Of a stretch of DNA of 64,000 bases, positions 26,701-34,629 are shown piece after piece (the stretch's first letter is position 1; the number at the start of each line of letters is the position of its first letter). The stretch is from Gallalistipes aquisgranensis. Its GTDB lineage: Bacteria; Bacteroidota; Bacteroidia; Bacteroidales; Rikenellaceae. The notes under the pieces were generated by a model that did not search any database, had not been told where the DNA came from, and saw nothing but the letters and a program-made list of their open reading frames with translations. The position numbers were made by a program, and so were the translations under genes. Location: the NCBI RefSeq assembly GCF_014982715.1, contig NZ_JADCJY010000001.1:248001-312000 (forward strand), in the 5' to 3' direction.

Positions 26701-27163
26701 TGGTGACCGAGCCTTTGCCCGTTCCTTCCCCGATCACGGCTACCCCGGCCATGGGATGTCCGTGGTCGTCCCTGACCACGCCCATGAAGCGGATCGCCGC
26801 TTCGGTCTGCTGGCTGATCTCCTCTTTGGGTTTGATGACGATCATCTTGCCCCGGATCTGGTAGCTCAGGTTGCTTCCTTTCAGGCAGAAGCGGAGTATC
26901 TCCTGTATCGAGGCATGACGGTCGATCGAGACACGGGGCAGTCCGGCGATCTGGGCGTTGTTGTATACGAAGTCGTACTCCGTCTTTTCATCCAGATAAC
27001 TCAGCACTTCCTGCACCGTCGCATTCGTGAATTTTACCGGTATCAGAGCCTGCTGCTGAGCATAGCCCGTGACACCCGCACACAGGAGCAACACGAGGGT
27101 CAGTATGGCACCGACCACCCGTTTCTCCGAGTTTTTCAGGTTGACAGGTAAAAATTTCATCAT
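23789..27163 (-). CDS. SusC/RagA family TonB-dependent transporter with STN domain
   Basis: Outer-membrane TonB-dependent channel. 1,124 residues: signal peptide 1-35; STN (secretin/TonB short N-terminal) signalling domain about 43-112; carboxypeptidase-like regulatory domain about 126-205; TonB box DDIVVTG (212-218); plug with LDGYEVNTNRIYD and LKDAAATAMYGSRAANGVI; and a barrel of about 800 residues. The STN domain is found in transporters that signal to a FecR anti-sigma factor, and a FecR gene heads this operon. The nature of the partners suggests a peptide or glycoprotein ligand rather than a plain polysaccharide: no glycoside hydrolase is present. 112 bases separate it from the pseudoprotease, with a stem-loop in between. 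Confidence 0.95.
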   Translation of the reverse strand: MMKFLPVNLKNSEKRVVGAILTLVLLLCAGVTGYAQQQALIPVKFTNATVQEVLSYLDEKTEYDFVYNNAQIAGLPRVSIDRHASIQEILRFCLKGSNLSYQIRGKMIVIKPKEEISQQTEAAIRFMGVVRDDHGHPMAGVAVIGEGTGKGSVTSPNGEFRIDLKRQDKLDLRFSFLGMKPYVLNVINNGKVTLRDPLKIQVTMESDVSQIDDIVVTGIMNISKKSFSGTSTTITREQLKTVSPTNIMSAVQVFDPSFRLQENLALGSNPNAIPEMYIRGKSGIGTPELDQESISEYSLNNNPNLPIFILDGYEVNTNRIYDLDIERIETFTILKDAAATAMYGSRAANGVIVINTIPPAAGKLNVSYNMTLGLTTPDLSSYNMMNSSEKLQTELLAGIFEPSDASDIGYQADLYNKKLQNIERGVYTDWMALPLRNAVNHRHSVIVSGGADNFKYELSGLYDKSNGVMKGNFRERMNFGMILQYNYKTLQFRNSADVSITRGEESPYGTFSEFVGMNPYDSYLDENGNLLKTMPLWGGSNSKRNPMYDATLNSFDKSKSREFTDNIDLRWYPTKTIHFESNLALTYNVTDYDQFRDPDSGYFTNTQNIDKGSYNKSNNSTFTYDFSFKGFYNNTIGKHAMNFVVGFNARETKNKLYSDTFRGFPSGGYYAPGYAQKIDSYSRNNETNRLMGVLGVFNYSFNDIYMVDLSGRIDGSSQFGANKKYAPFYSTGFGINIHNYKAVKNRLPWLSQLKIKGTYGMTGMVNFPPYAAQNKYEFIKDDWYGTGDGVSIMYMGNPNLKWQKTVITDIGAELSVFDNIFYTKFTYYNKDTKDHIADFYIPSSSGFTSYKENIGRIQNRGYEIEVQVRAVKTKDLTVNLRANAAHNKNKIKEISNALKSYNDKVDEYYSTGDADKVSRPLLRYVEGGSLEDRYGMISLGIDPATGRELYLYKDGTTGFDWLSSENVAIYNTEPTLSGSFGPSIYWKGFTFDCYFMYQFGGQSYNETLVSKVERANILENNCDRRVLTDRWAKPGDVSRYRNIKDWLTSTQPSTRFVQDDNWLKLTSLSLGYEFPREKIEKLGLRRLKLSFNMSDVFTASSIAIERGTSSPFARTFNFSLSTSF

Positions 27164-27215
27164 TTAATTTATATTAAGTTAAAAATTAGTGTAGTGGCTT
27201 GTTTGGAGACAACCT

Positions 27216-27243
27216 CTGCCACGCTTCCGGGGAAACGTGGCAG
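27216..27243 (-). repeat. Stem-loop in the leader of susC
   Basis: CTGCCACG (27216-27223) with CGTGGCAG (27236-27243), and a smaller TTCC/GGAA pairing within the loop. It sits in the only sizeable gap (112 bases) of the operon and could be a processing site or attenuator that sets susC level apart from the protease genes. Confidence 0.55.
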
Positions 27244-27275
27244 AAGGTCGTTAAAGATTGTTCGCTTTCAGCGGG

Positions 27276-29915
27276 TTAGTCCATCAGGCGATCCAGTTTG
27301 TCGATCATCAGGCGATAGTGTGCACGGGTCTCCGCATCGCCGTCGTTGCGGTGGGCTTTGAGCAGGGTGCGCATATCCTTGAGAATCGAGTAGTAAATCT
27401 GGCGGGAGACCTGGGAATATACCATCGGCCATTTTTTCAGGCGGCCGTACTGGGCCCCGATTTCGTCGCGGTTTTCATCGAAGCCGGCCGGAAGGTCGTA
27501 CAGGATGCCTGCATTTTCCACGAATTTCATGCAGGCTTCGGGATCGCTGTAATCGAACACGTTGTCCTCGAAAGAACCCATGTCATCCGAGAAGCGGGCA
27601 GCTGCCCGGGCATCCTTGTACTTCTGGCTCTTGTCGACCATTTTCGAACTGGCCACCATCGAGCGGAAGAAGTGCATCTGATAGTAGCGGTCGTTGGCGT
27701 TGAGGTTTTTGCCCTGGCGGGTCGGGGTGAACAGCTGGTCGTACATGTAGCGGATATACTCCGTGTGTCCCATCGAACCCTTCACGTTTTCGAACATGAA
27801 CAGGCGGCTGGCCGTGGCACTCATCAGCAGGAACAGGTAGTCGCGGTGGCTCTCGCTGCGGTCGTGGGCGATGTCCATCAGTTTCTCCAACTCGAAATCG
27901 CGGACCCAGTCGGGTTCGTAGCGGTGTTCGTACAGCACTTTCCAGGCTTCCAGCTGGCGCTCTTTCGGCGTGTATTCGTAGGCGGGAACCGGGTCGCCGG
28001 CCTTTTTCTCGTAGGTCTTGATGCCGTAGGCGGAGATGGCGACCTGGGTCAGAACCTGTTTGTAACGGCGGTAAATGGTCTGGTACAGCGCCTTGCGGGC
28101 CATGTAGGTGGGGTCGTCCTCGTCGCTGATCCAGTTCTTGAAGTTCTGCATCGAGTATTTGAGGTTCTCCACCGCATATTTGAAGTTGAGCAGGTCGTCA
28201 TCGCCCACGTCGTTGGCGCCGCAGTCGGGACAGTCTTTCGAATTCTCGTAGCGGTAGAGGGGATCGCCCACGTGTTCGTCGATCCAGCCTTCGATCACCT
28301 TCAGCTCGTCACGCAGGTTCTTGGCCTCGGGAATGGGTTTGTAGAGGCATTTCACTACATGGCAGTCGTATTCGCCCACGCCTTTGGGAGTGAGGCGGAT
28401 GCCCTGTTTCGCGGCGTTGACCGGAGCCACGAAGTTGTATTTGGCCAGGTCGAGGATCGAGGGCGTCGTGCCGTACTTCTGGGTAAAGGAGGCGCTGCGC
28501 AGCGAATCGGTCGGGAAGGCGGCCGATCCGGTCAGGTTGTAACTCATACCGAGGCAGTTGACACCTACCGTCCACGCGAAATCGTTCCGGATGAACTCCT
28601 TGAGTTTGGCTTCCGGCATGTAGCGCTGCTGCAGGTCGGGATCGGCGTGGCCGATGAAGGTGATCGCTTCGAACGGCAGCTCGTACACATAGTTGTGGCA
28701 TACGAGGATCGAGGTCCGCAGGATTTCGCCCGTGCGGGGATCGGTGTAGGTGCGCACCCGCGTGTCGCCGGCCAGCGAGGGAACGTAGCGGACACAGCTG
28801 TACTTGAAGTTTTCCGGATCGAATTCCGGGTCTTCGGCCGGGCTGGGGAAGGGTTTGATCCGGATCACGTTCTTGAAACCGATCTTCTCGAACGCTTCGT
28901 TCCAGGTGAGGAACCCTTCGGTGATGCCGTCGCGCACCAGGTCGGTGAAGGTGGTGTCCATGTAGATGACGATCGGTTTGACCGGCTCCACGAGTTCACC
29001 CCGTCCATAGGCGGCCGGGTCCGAAGGCTCGATCCTCCAGCGGGTGACGAAATAGGTGGCTTCCAGCTGCTTGTATCCGTTGTGATAGTTGTACTTGCCC
29101 ATCACGTTGAGCGGAATCCGGTAGTCGGCCAGGCGCATGGCCATCGGCTTTTCGGGAAGCAGGGCGATGGTGCGCGTCATGCGGGCCGTGGTCACCTTGC
29201 TGAATACGTTCTTGTAGCTGGCGTCGTACGTGTTGTAGGTGTACACCGAGATGTTGTCCGGAAAGGCCCGTACGTCGTCGAGGAACGAACGCTCCTTCGA
29301 ATGACGGAACGATACGCCCATCATCTTCAGTTTCGATTCGCCCCGCGCGTCGATCGGATCGAGCAGGTCTTCGTTGCCGGTGAAATAGGCGGTCATGTCG
29401 AATACCACGGCAGTGCTGTCGGCATTCCACGCCTTGATTTCATAGGAGTTGATGATGGCGTCGAGGTTGCTCTTCTCGAGTGCCTCGATCATGCCCTTTT
29501 CGCCCTCCTCGACCATCGCCTGGTCGCGTTCGCGGCGCAGCTGCACCGAGTTCCCGATCTTGGAGAAACGGATCTGCTGCGGCTTGATGGGCGAACCGCC
29601 CACGTAGCTGTCCGTATGGTCGGAGATTTCCGACACGGAGGAGAGGATCATCATGTCGCGGCCGAGCAGGTTGAGGGGAAGCTCCACCAGCAGCTGTTTG
29701 CCGTCCACCATGTGGAGGGTCATCAATCCCTTTACGGTCTTGACCTTTTTGTCCTTGAACAGTTTGTCGTAATCGCTGGTCTTTTTGGGAGCCGGAGCTG
29801 CCGCTTCGGTTTTGTCGCCCTTTTTCTTCTTTTTGCCGCTGCCTTTGGCGTAGAGCCCTTCTCCGGCCAGCAGGAACGCCGTACCCAGCAGCAGATAAGC
29901 TATATATCTTCTCAT
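27276..29915 (-). CDS. Met-zincin-like pseudoprotease (DUF5117/DUF5118/DUF4953 type) lacking the zinc site
   Basis: 879 residues, secreted (signal peptide MRRYIAYLLLGTAFLLAGEG, then a Lys-rich stretch). It is a full-length paralogue of the next upstream gene: the DUF5118-like SDYDKLFKDKK near residue 47, DUF5117 middle region, and a C-terminal Met-zincin domain. Where the active protein has HEIGHCLGYMHN this one has TVGVNCLGMSYN (residues 449-460): the three zinc His become Thr, Asn and Tyr, and the catalytic Glu becomes Val. The Met-turn Met is Leu (SILDLAK). It also carries a DCPDCG pair (about 561-566) absent from the paralogue. Flanking sequence (GSAAFP, SFTQKYGTTP) is well kept, so it is under selection for something other than zinc proteolysis: a partner, inhibitor or binding protein. 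The start at 29915 is set by the signal peptide. Confidence 0.88.
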   Translation of the reverse strand: MRRYIAYLLLGTAFLLAGEGLYAKGSGKKKKKGDKTEAAAPAPKKTSDYDKLFKDKKVKTVKGLMTLHMVDGKQLLVELPLNLLGRDMMILSSVSEISDHTDSYVGGSPIKPQQIRFSKIGNSVQLRRERDQAMVEEGEKGMIEALEKSNLDAIINSYEIKAWNADSTAVVFDMTAYFTGNEDLLDPIDARGESKLKMMGVSFRHSKERSFLDDVRAFPDNISVYTYNTYDASYKNVFSKVTTARMTRTIALLPEKPMAMRLADYRIPLNVMGKYNYHNGYKQLEATYFVTRWRIEPSDPAAYGRGELVEPVKPIVIYMDTTFTDLVRDGITEGFLTWNEAFEKIGFKNVIRIKPFPSPAEDPEFDPENFKYSCVRYVPSLAGDTRVRTYTDPRTGEILRTSILVCHNYVYELPFEAITFIGHADPDLQQRYMPEAKLKEFIRNDFAWTVGVNCLGMSYNLTGSAAFPTDSLRSASFTQKYGTTPSILDLAKYNFVAPVNAAKQGIRLTPKGVGEYDCHVVKCLYKPIPEAKNLRDELKVIEGWIDEHVGDPLYRYENSKDCPDCGANDVGDDDLLNFKYAVENLKYSMQNFKNWISDEDDPTYMARKALYQTIYRRYKQVLTQVAISAYGIKTYEKKAGDPVPAYEYTPKERQLEAWKVLYEHRYEPDWVRDFELEKLMDIAHDRSESHRDYLFLLMSATASRLFMFENVKGSMGHTEYIRYMYDQLFTPTRQGKNLNANDRYYQMHFFRSMVASSKMVDKSQKYKDARAAARFSDDMGSFEDNVFDYSDPEACMKFVENAGILYDLPAGFDENRDEIGAQYGRLKKWPMVYSQVSRQIYYSILKDMRTLLKAHRNDGDAETRAHYRLMIDKLDRLMD

Positions 29916-29943
29916 TGTGTATAGTCGGTTTTCGGTTAAACGC

Positions 29944-32622
29944 TTATTGGAGCAGGCCGTCGATCCGGTGGAGCAGCAGCTCGTAGTGGGCACGGGTCTC
30001 CTTGTCTCCGGTATTGCGCATCCGGCTGATCAGATTGCGGGCCTGAAGCACGTTCTGGTAGTAGATGTGGTCGAACGGAGTGAACGAGGCGTACAGGGCC
30101 CGGAAATAGCCGAATCCGTTCACGTCGCCGGTCTGGGGATCGAGTTTGTCGATCAGGTTTTCGTTGGCGAGCATCTGGCTCATGCAGCACATCGAACCGC
30201 TCTGGTCGTGCGTCTCGATCGGACGGATTTCCACGAAATTCTCCTCGCCAAGCGGACCTTCGCTGTCAGCGAACCCTTTGATACTACCTTTACCTTTGTC
30301 CAGGCCCGAGACAACGAACATGAAGTCGAGATAGCTCACCTGGTTGGTCCGGTCGCGGTCGTTGAGGTTCTGGCCTTTCAGCGTGGGGGCGAATATGGCC
30401 TCGAACGCCAGGTCGGCATTCTCCTTGACCGAATAAGCGTTGGGGGCGGGGTCTTTCATGCTCTCCAGCGAACCGCGCGGGGCGATAATGAGACTGACCA
30501 GGATGCGTTGTATCCGGTTCGAGAGGTTGCCCTGCAGGGGCAGCTCCCTGACCAGCGGATTCTGATCCAGCCAGTCGAGGTCGTGCAGCTGGTCGCCCAG
30601 GAATTTCTGTGCCCTGCGCTGATAGTCGCCGTCCACGAACTCATAGGCGGGACGCGGGTCGCCGGCCTTGCGCTCGTTCATGTAGACGCCGCCTTTCACG
30701 TTGTAGACATGCAGAATATAACGCATGTACTGGTTCAGGATGGCGACATACATGTCCTGACGGTAGCTGTAATCGGGGTCCTCCTTGTCCACCCATTCGC
30801 TCAGGTGGTTCATCACGTATTTCAGGTTCTTGATACCCACCTCGGCGCTGGAGATCACGTCATCGCCCAGGTCTTCGGACTGGGCCGACGGGTCGAGGAT
30901 CGTGTAGGGCTGCTGTTTGCCGTAGCGGAAGACGGGGTCGTCGGCCTTTTCGAAAATCCATTTGTCGAGCGTGGCCACTTCTGCCTCGGGCGTCGCGGCT
31001 TCCGGAATAGGAGAGTAGAGCCACTTCACGGCGAACATGTCGTGTACGCCCAGATGGGGCGGGTTCATGTTCACCCCGCGGGCGGCATCCCCTTCCTGGG
31101 CCACGTAGTTGAAACGGGCGTAGTCCATGATACAGGGGGTGGTACCGTATTTCTGGGTGAAGGAGGGCGAACGGAGCGAGTCGTTGGGGAAGGCGGCCGA
31201 AGAGCCGAAGTTGTGCATGTAGCCGAGGCAGTGGCCGATCTCATGGGCGATCACATAGCGCATGGCGTCGTCCATGATGTCGTCGGGAATGTTCTTCGTG
31301 CGCACGGCGGGGTCGGCCACGGCGGTCTGGATCAGTCGCCAGTTGTTGACCAGCCGGGTGATGTCGTGATATACCACGACCGATGCGTTGATGATCTCGC
31401 CCGTGCGGGGATCGTCCCACGAGGGACCCATGGCGTTCATGATCGAGATGGGCTCGTAACGCAGGCAGGAGTATTTGATGTTGTCGGGATCGAATTCGGG
31501 ATCGTCCTTCGGGTCGGGGAAATCCAGCGCCCGGATCACGTTCTTGAAGCCGATCTCCTCGAACGCGGCGTTCCAGTCGAGGATACCGGCCCGGATGGCG
31601 GGTTTCCACGTTTCGGGGAAGTTCTTGTCGATGTAGAAGTCGATGTGTTTCTTGGGTTCCACCAGTTCACCGCGCTTCCATGCCTCCATGTCGCTGGGCT
31701 CCACTCTCCAGTGGCGGGCATAGTAGACGGGAATCGTACCCCGGTTCTTGTTGGCGGAGAACTTGGCCTTGGGGGCGATGAAGATGTTCATGCGCGAGTC
31801 GGCGATGCGGGGGCGCATCGGCTCCTCGGGCAGCAGGATCAGCGAACGGGTCATCAGCGCGGTGAACGGGCGTTTGTACTCCAGTGCACCCATCACCTTG
31901 CCGCTGTTCACCATCACGTCCACCGTGTAGCTCAGGTAGCTCTTCACGACCACGTTGTCCGAAAAAGCCTTGATTTCGCCCAGATGGCTCTTCGACTTCT
32001 CGAACGAGGTGTTCCGCTGGAAGCGGCTACCGCCGTACATGCCCCACGGGTCGAACGGCGTGAGGTCCTTGTTGTCCTCCATGAAGAGGTTGGTCACGTC
32101 GATCACCACGGCCGTGCTGTCCGGATTGTAGGCTTCCGGTTTGAAGGTGCGGTAGATGCCGTCGATGGTCGATTTCTTCACCGCGGCGGCGATTCCCTCG
32201 TTGTCGGGCACCGTCTCGTCGGCTCCGTAGAGGCAGTTGACCAGGCAGAGGTGGAAATTGGGCCCGATCTTGCGGAACGTGACGTGAAGGGGGTCTTTGG
32301 GTTTGTATCCGATCACGCCGTGGGCGTTGTTGCTGGTTTCGGAGATGGTCGAACCCAGCAGCATCTCGCGGCCCAGCAGCGAGAAGGGCAGTTCGAAGTA
32401 GAGCTTCGTGTCGTCCACCTTATGAAGCGTGATGAGACCTTTTTTCGTCTCGCACTTTTTGTCCTTGAAAAGTTTCTCGTAATCAGATAGTTTCTTTGCG
32501 GGGGCGGGGGCACTCTTTTCGGCCGCCTTTTTCTTTTTGTTGAAAATGCCGGCCTCCGTGCCGCCGAACACCAGCGCCGGCACGAGCAGACTGCAAACAA
32601 GTAAAAGTTCTCTGCGTTTCAT
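29944..32622 (-). CDS. Secreted zinc-dependent metalloprotease (Met-zincin, DUF5117/DUF5118)
   Basis: 892 residues. Signal peptide 1-20 (MKRRELLLVCSLLVPALVFG), a Lys/Ala/Pro linker, DUF5118-like SDYEKLFKDKK near 46, DUF5117 core, then the catalytic motif HEIGHCLGYMHN at residues 460-471 (His460, Glu461, His464, His470) and a Met-turn CIMDYAR (Met499), i.e. a complete HExxHxxGxxH metzincin site. The family is common in SusCD loci of Bacteroidota and its substrates are not established. It lies 36 bases after FecR and 28 bases before the inactive paralogue. Probably cell-surface or periplasmic. Confidence 0.92.
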   Translation of the reverse strand: MKRRELLLVCSLLVPALVFGGTEAGIFNKKKKAAEKSAPAPAKKLSDYEKLFKDKKCETKKGLITLHKVDDTKLYFELPFSLLGREMLLGSTISETSNNAHGVIGYKPKDPLHVTFRKIGPNFHLCLVNCLYGADETVPDNEGIAAAVKKSTIDGIYRTFKPEAYNPDSTAVVIDVTNLFMEDNKDLTPFDPWGMYGGSRFQRNTSFEKSKSHLGEIKAFSDNVVVKSYLSYTVDVMVNSGKVMGALEYKRPFTALMTRSLILLPEEPMRPRIADSRMNIFIAPKAKFSANKNRGTIPVYYARHWRVEPSDMEAWKRGELVEPKKHIDFYIDKNFPETWKPAIRAGILDWNAAFEEIGFKNVIRALDFPDPKDDPEFDPDNIKYSCLRYEPISIMNAMGPSWDDPRTGEIINASVVVYHDITRLVNNWRLIQTAVADPAVRTKNIPDDIMDDAMRYVIAHEIGHCLGYMHNFGSSAAFPNDSLRSPSFTQKYGTTPCIMDYARFNYVAQEGDAARGVNMNPPHLGVHDMFAVKWLYSPIPEAATPEAEVATLDKWIFEKADDPVFRYGKQQPYTILDPSAQSEDLGDDVISSAEVGIKNLKYVMNHLSEWVDKEDPDYSYRQDMYVAILNQYMRYILHVYNVKGGVYMNERKAGDPRPAYEFVDGDYQRRAQKFLGDQLHDLDWLDQNPLVRELPLQGNLSNRIQRILVSLIIAPRGSLESMKDPAPNAYSVKENADLAFEAIFAPTLKGQNLNDRDRTNQVSYLDFMFVVSGLDKGKGSIKGFADSEGPLGEENFVEIRPIETHDQSGSMCCMSQMLANENLIDKLDPQTGDVNGFGYFRALYASFTPFDHIYYQNVLQARNLISRMRNTGDKETRAHYELLLHRIDGLLQ

Positions 32623-32658
32623 AAATTTTGGTTTAGTGTGTATTGTTTTTCTTTCGGT

Positions 32659-33828
32659 TTATTTCCTGCTTACGATAAGCGTGTCGTCCTCGATTCTGAA
32701 AGAGGCGTCGGTGATCATTTCGAACAGCTCGATCACGTCGGCCAGCGTACAGTCGCGCGGGATTTTGCCCGTGAGCGAATAGGAGGCCGGGTCGATATTC
32801 TCGTATTCGATGCGTATGTCGTACCAGCGGGCGATCGAGGCCAGTATCTCGTCGAATCCCTGCTGCCAGAAGACGAATTTGTTCTCCGTCCAGGCCGAAA
32901 CGGCGTTGGCGTCCACTTTCTTGACGTTCATCATGGCGTTGCCGCCGGAAGCCAGCGCCTGATACCCGGGCGTGAGAGTGACGCGGTGGCTGGTGTTGCC
33001 TACGTCCACCTTTCCCGTCACGAGGGTCGTGGTGGCCATCTTTTCGTCCGCGAAATCACGGACATTGAACGAAGTCCCGCAGACCGTCACCTGCATCTTG
33101 GGCGTCTCCACCACGAACGGGTGGGCCGTGTCGTGCGACACCCTGAAGAACACCTCTCCCTCCACTCTCACCCTGCGCTCCCTGCCGTCGAAGCGCACGG
33201 GATATTCCAGCCGCGAATCGGAATTGAGCCACACCTTCGTTCCATCGTCCAGCGTGAACGTGCATTCGCCGCCCCGGGGAACCGACAGTTCGTTGTAGGC
33301 GGCGGCGATCTCGGCCGAGGGTTCCTCCGCGCTGGTGTAGACGATGTCGCCTCCTTCGGAGGAGAGCGAACCGATTCCATCCACCTTCCGTTCCACGGCC
33401 GAATCCGCGAAGGCGATCACCTCCCCGTTGGCCAGTTTGAGTTGGGCCTTTTTCGTGCCCGGCAGTATCTTTTCCGCCTGTTCCATAGTGCGTTTTTCCG
33501 CTATGCGCCCTCCCGGGTCGGATATGCGGATCAGCAGGCCTCCGGCCACCAGAACCGCTGCGGCGGCCCCTGCGACGGCATACCGGAGACGGTACAGCCG
33601 GCTGCCCAGCGTCGCCCGGCGGAAACGACGGAAAGCCCGCCGGTGATCGTAGGTGTTGTATTCCTGTATTTTGGACAGAATGTAGTCGTTGTCGTGCAGC
33701 CTGCGGTCCAGCTCGGCAAAATGCTTCTCCTCGAGAAGCCGGTCGAACTCCTGCCGTTCCTGCGGCGTCAGGCGTCCCCGGTAACTCTGCCGGAAAAGGT
33801 GGATCAGTCTCGATAGATCTGTCAGCAT
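32659..33828 (-). CDS. FecR family anti-sigma factor with DUF4974 C-terminal domain
   Basis: Inner-membrane anti-sigma/sigma-regulator protein. 389 residues: cytoplasmic N-terminal part, one membrane helix (about 84-101, YAVAGAAAAVLVAGGLLI), periplasmic FecR domain (AAYNELSVPRGGECTFTLDDG, then VEGEVFFRVSHDTAHPFVVET and VCGTSFNVR) and a C-terminal DUF4974/STN-like domain (VFWQQGFDEILASIARWYDI). It would receive the signal from the STN domain of the SusC encoded downstream and control an ECF sigma factor, most likely the one at 19285. The start at 33828 gives the usual short N-terminus. First gene of the operon; the 801-base region upstream carries its control signals. Confidence 0.92.
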   Translation of the reverse strand: MLTDLSRLIHLFRQSYRGRLTPQERQEFDRLLEEKHFAELDRRLHDNDYILSKIQEYNTYDHRRAFRRFRRATLGSRLYRLRYAVAGAAAAVLVAGGLLIRISDPGGRIAEKRTMEQAEKILPGTKKAQLKLANGEVIAFADSAVERKVDGIGSLSSEGGDIVYTSAEEPSAEIAAAYNELSVPRGGECTFTLDDGTKVWLNSDSRLEYPVRFDGRERRVRVEGEVFFRVSHDTAHPFVVETPKMQVTVCGTSFNVRDFADEKMATTTLVTGKVDVGNTSHRVTLTPGYQALASGGNAMMNVKKVDANAVSAWTENKFVFWQQGFDEILASIARWYDIRIEYENIDPASYSLTGKIPRDCTLADVIELFEMITDASFRIEDDTLIVSRK

Positions 33829-34574
33829 GTTATGTAGAGTTTGGGCATGGGCCTTTTCATTATTTTTCTTTTTTAATAATGCATAACTTAGATGCAAGTA
33901 TGACAGGTTTTGTTGCTTTTTTTAACAAAAAGTGTTTTTTTATTCCGCAAACTCTGTTTTTTCTCTCCCGAAAAAGGGAACGGCCGCCGTATGTGCGGAC
34001 CGTTCCGGGGTCATTTCAGGCAGGCAGTGTTCCGTCGGTATGCGGTCGGGCCGGGGGCGGCTCCGTCGTGTCCGGATTGCCCGGTCGGAATGGCCGGGCG
34101 GCATGTGCGGAACGGATACGGCTGTCGCCGGTGTCGATACATTGAGTCGGGAAAGGGTCCGTTTTTCGGGCGGGGGACGAAAAACGCTGCGAATGTCCGT
34201 GCCGGAAAACACCGTTTCCCGGAAAGACCGGGAGGGTGCCCCTTTTTCTGGGCCGGGCGGAGATGTGTGCCGGATTATTGCAGTTCCGGTACACGTTTAA
34301 ACGGAGCCGGGGCGGTGTTAGTATGACCGGGGGTATAATTTTGCCGGTCTTACGGTCCTGTTTGTGGTCTTCCGGCCGGGAAAAGGGAGGAATAAGGCTG
34401 TGGGTTTCGGGTCCGTGCGGGGAGGCCGAACCGACGGTTATGCGGATAGAATCGTATGTTGCGGGAAGAAGCGGTGCCCGTTTCGGACAAGGAGTCGCGG
34501 TTACGGGGGAGCGTCATGCGTTCCTGTGGGCCGGCCGGATGGTATATGGAGCCCCGCCGGGGAGCAGGGAAATG
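33829..34574. other. About 750-base region without a convincing gene, upstream of FecR
   Basis: Several frames are open in the GC-rich part (33970-34570), but they overlap one another on the same strand, have Arg/Gly/Cys-rich sequence and no recognisable domain, so none is called. Seen: an AT-rich FecR leader with inverted repeats CATTATT/AATAATG (33858-33864, 33875-33881) and TTTTGTT/AACAAAA (33908-33914, 33924-33930); and a -7-like TAATTTTG at 34336-34343 on the plus strand which, with the terminator at 34575-34614, could bound a small RNA of about 230-270 bases. The ECF-dependent promoter of the import operon should also be here but I cannot identify it. Confidence 0.4.
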
Positions 34575-34614
34575 AAAACGGGGTGCGTTCTTTGGAACGG
34601 CACCCCGTTTTTTT
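34575..34614. terminator. Strong bidirectional terminator after the antiporter gene
   Basis: AAAACGGGGTGC-GTTC, loop TTTG, GAAC-G-GCACCCCGTTTT and seven T on the plus strand (shorter U tract on the minus). 15 bases beyond the antiporter stop. Confidence 0.9.
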
Positions 34615-34629
34615 CGTCTCTTTTGTGTC

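Noticed and set aside
24158-32490. Long open frames (850-1,000 residues) antisense to susC and both metalloprotease genes
   Set aside because: Same cause; Val/Asp/Gly/His-rich translations without recognisable motifs, and the minus strand is fully explained by conserved proteins.
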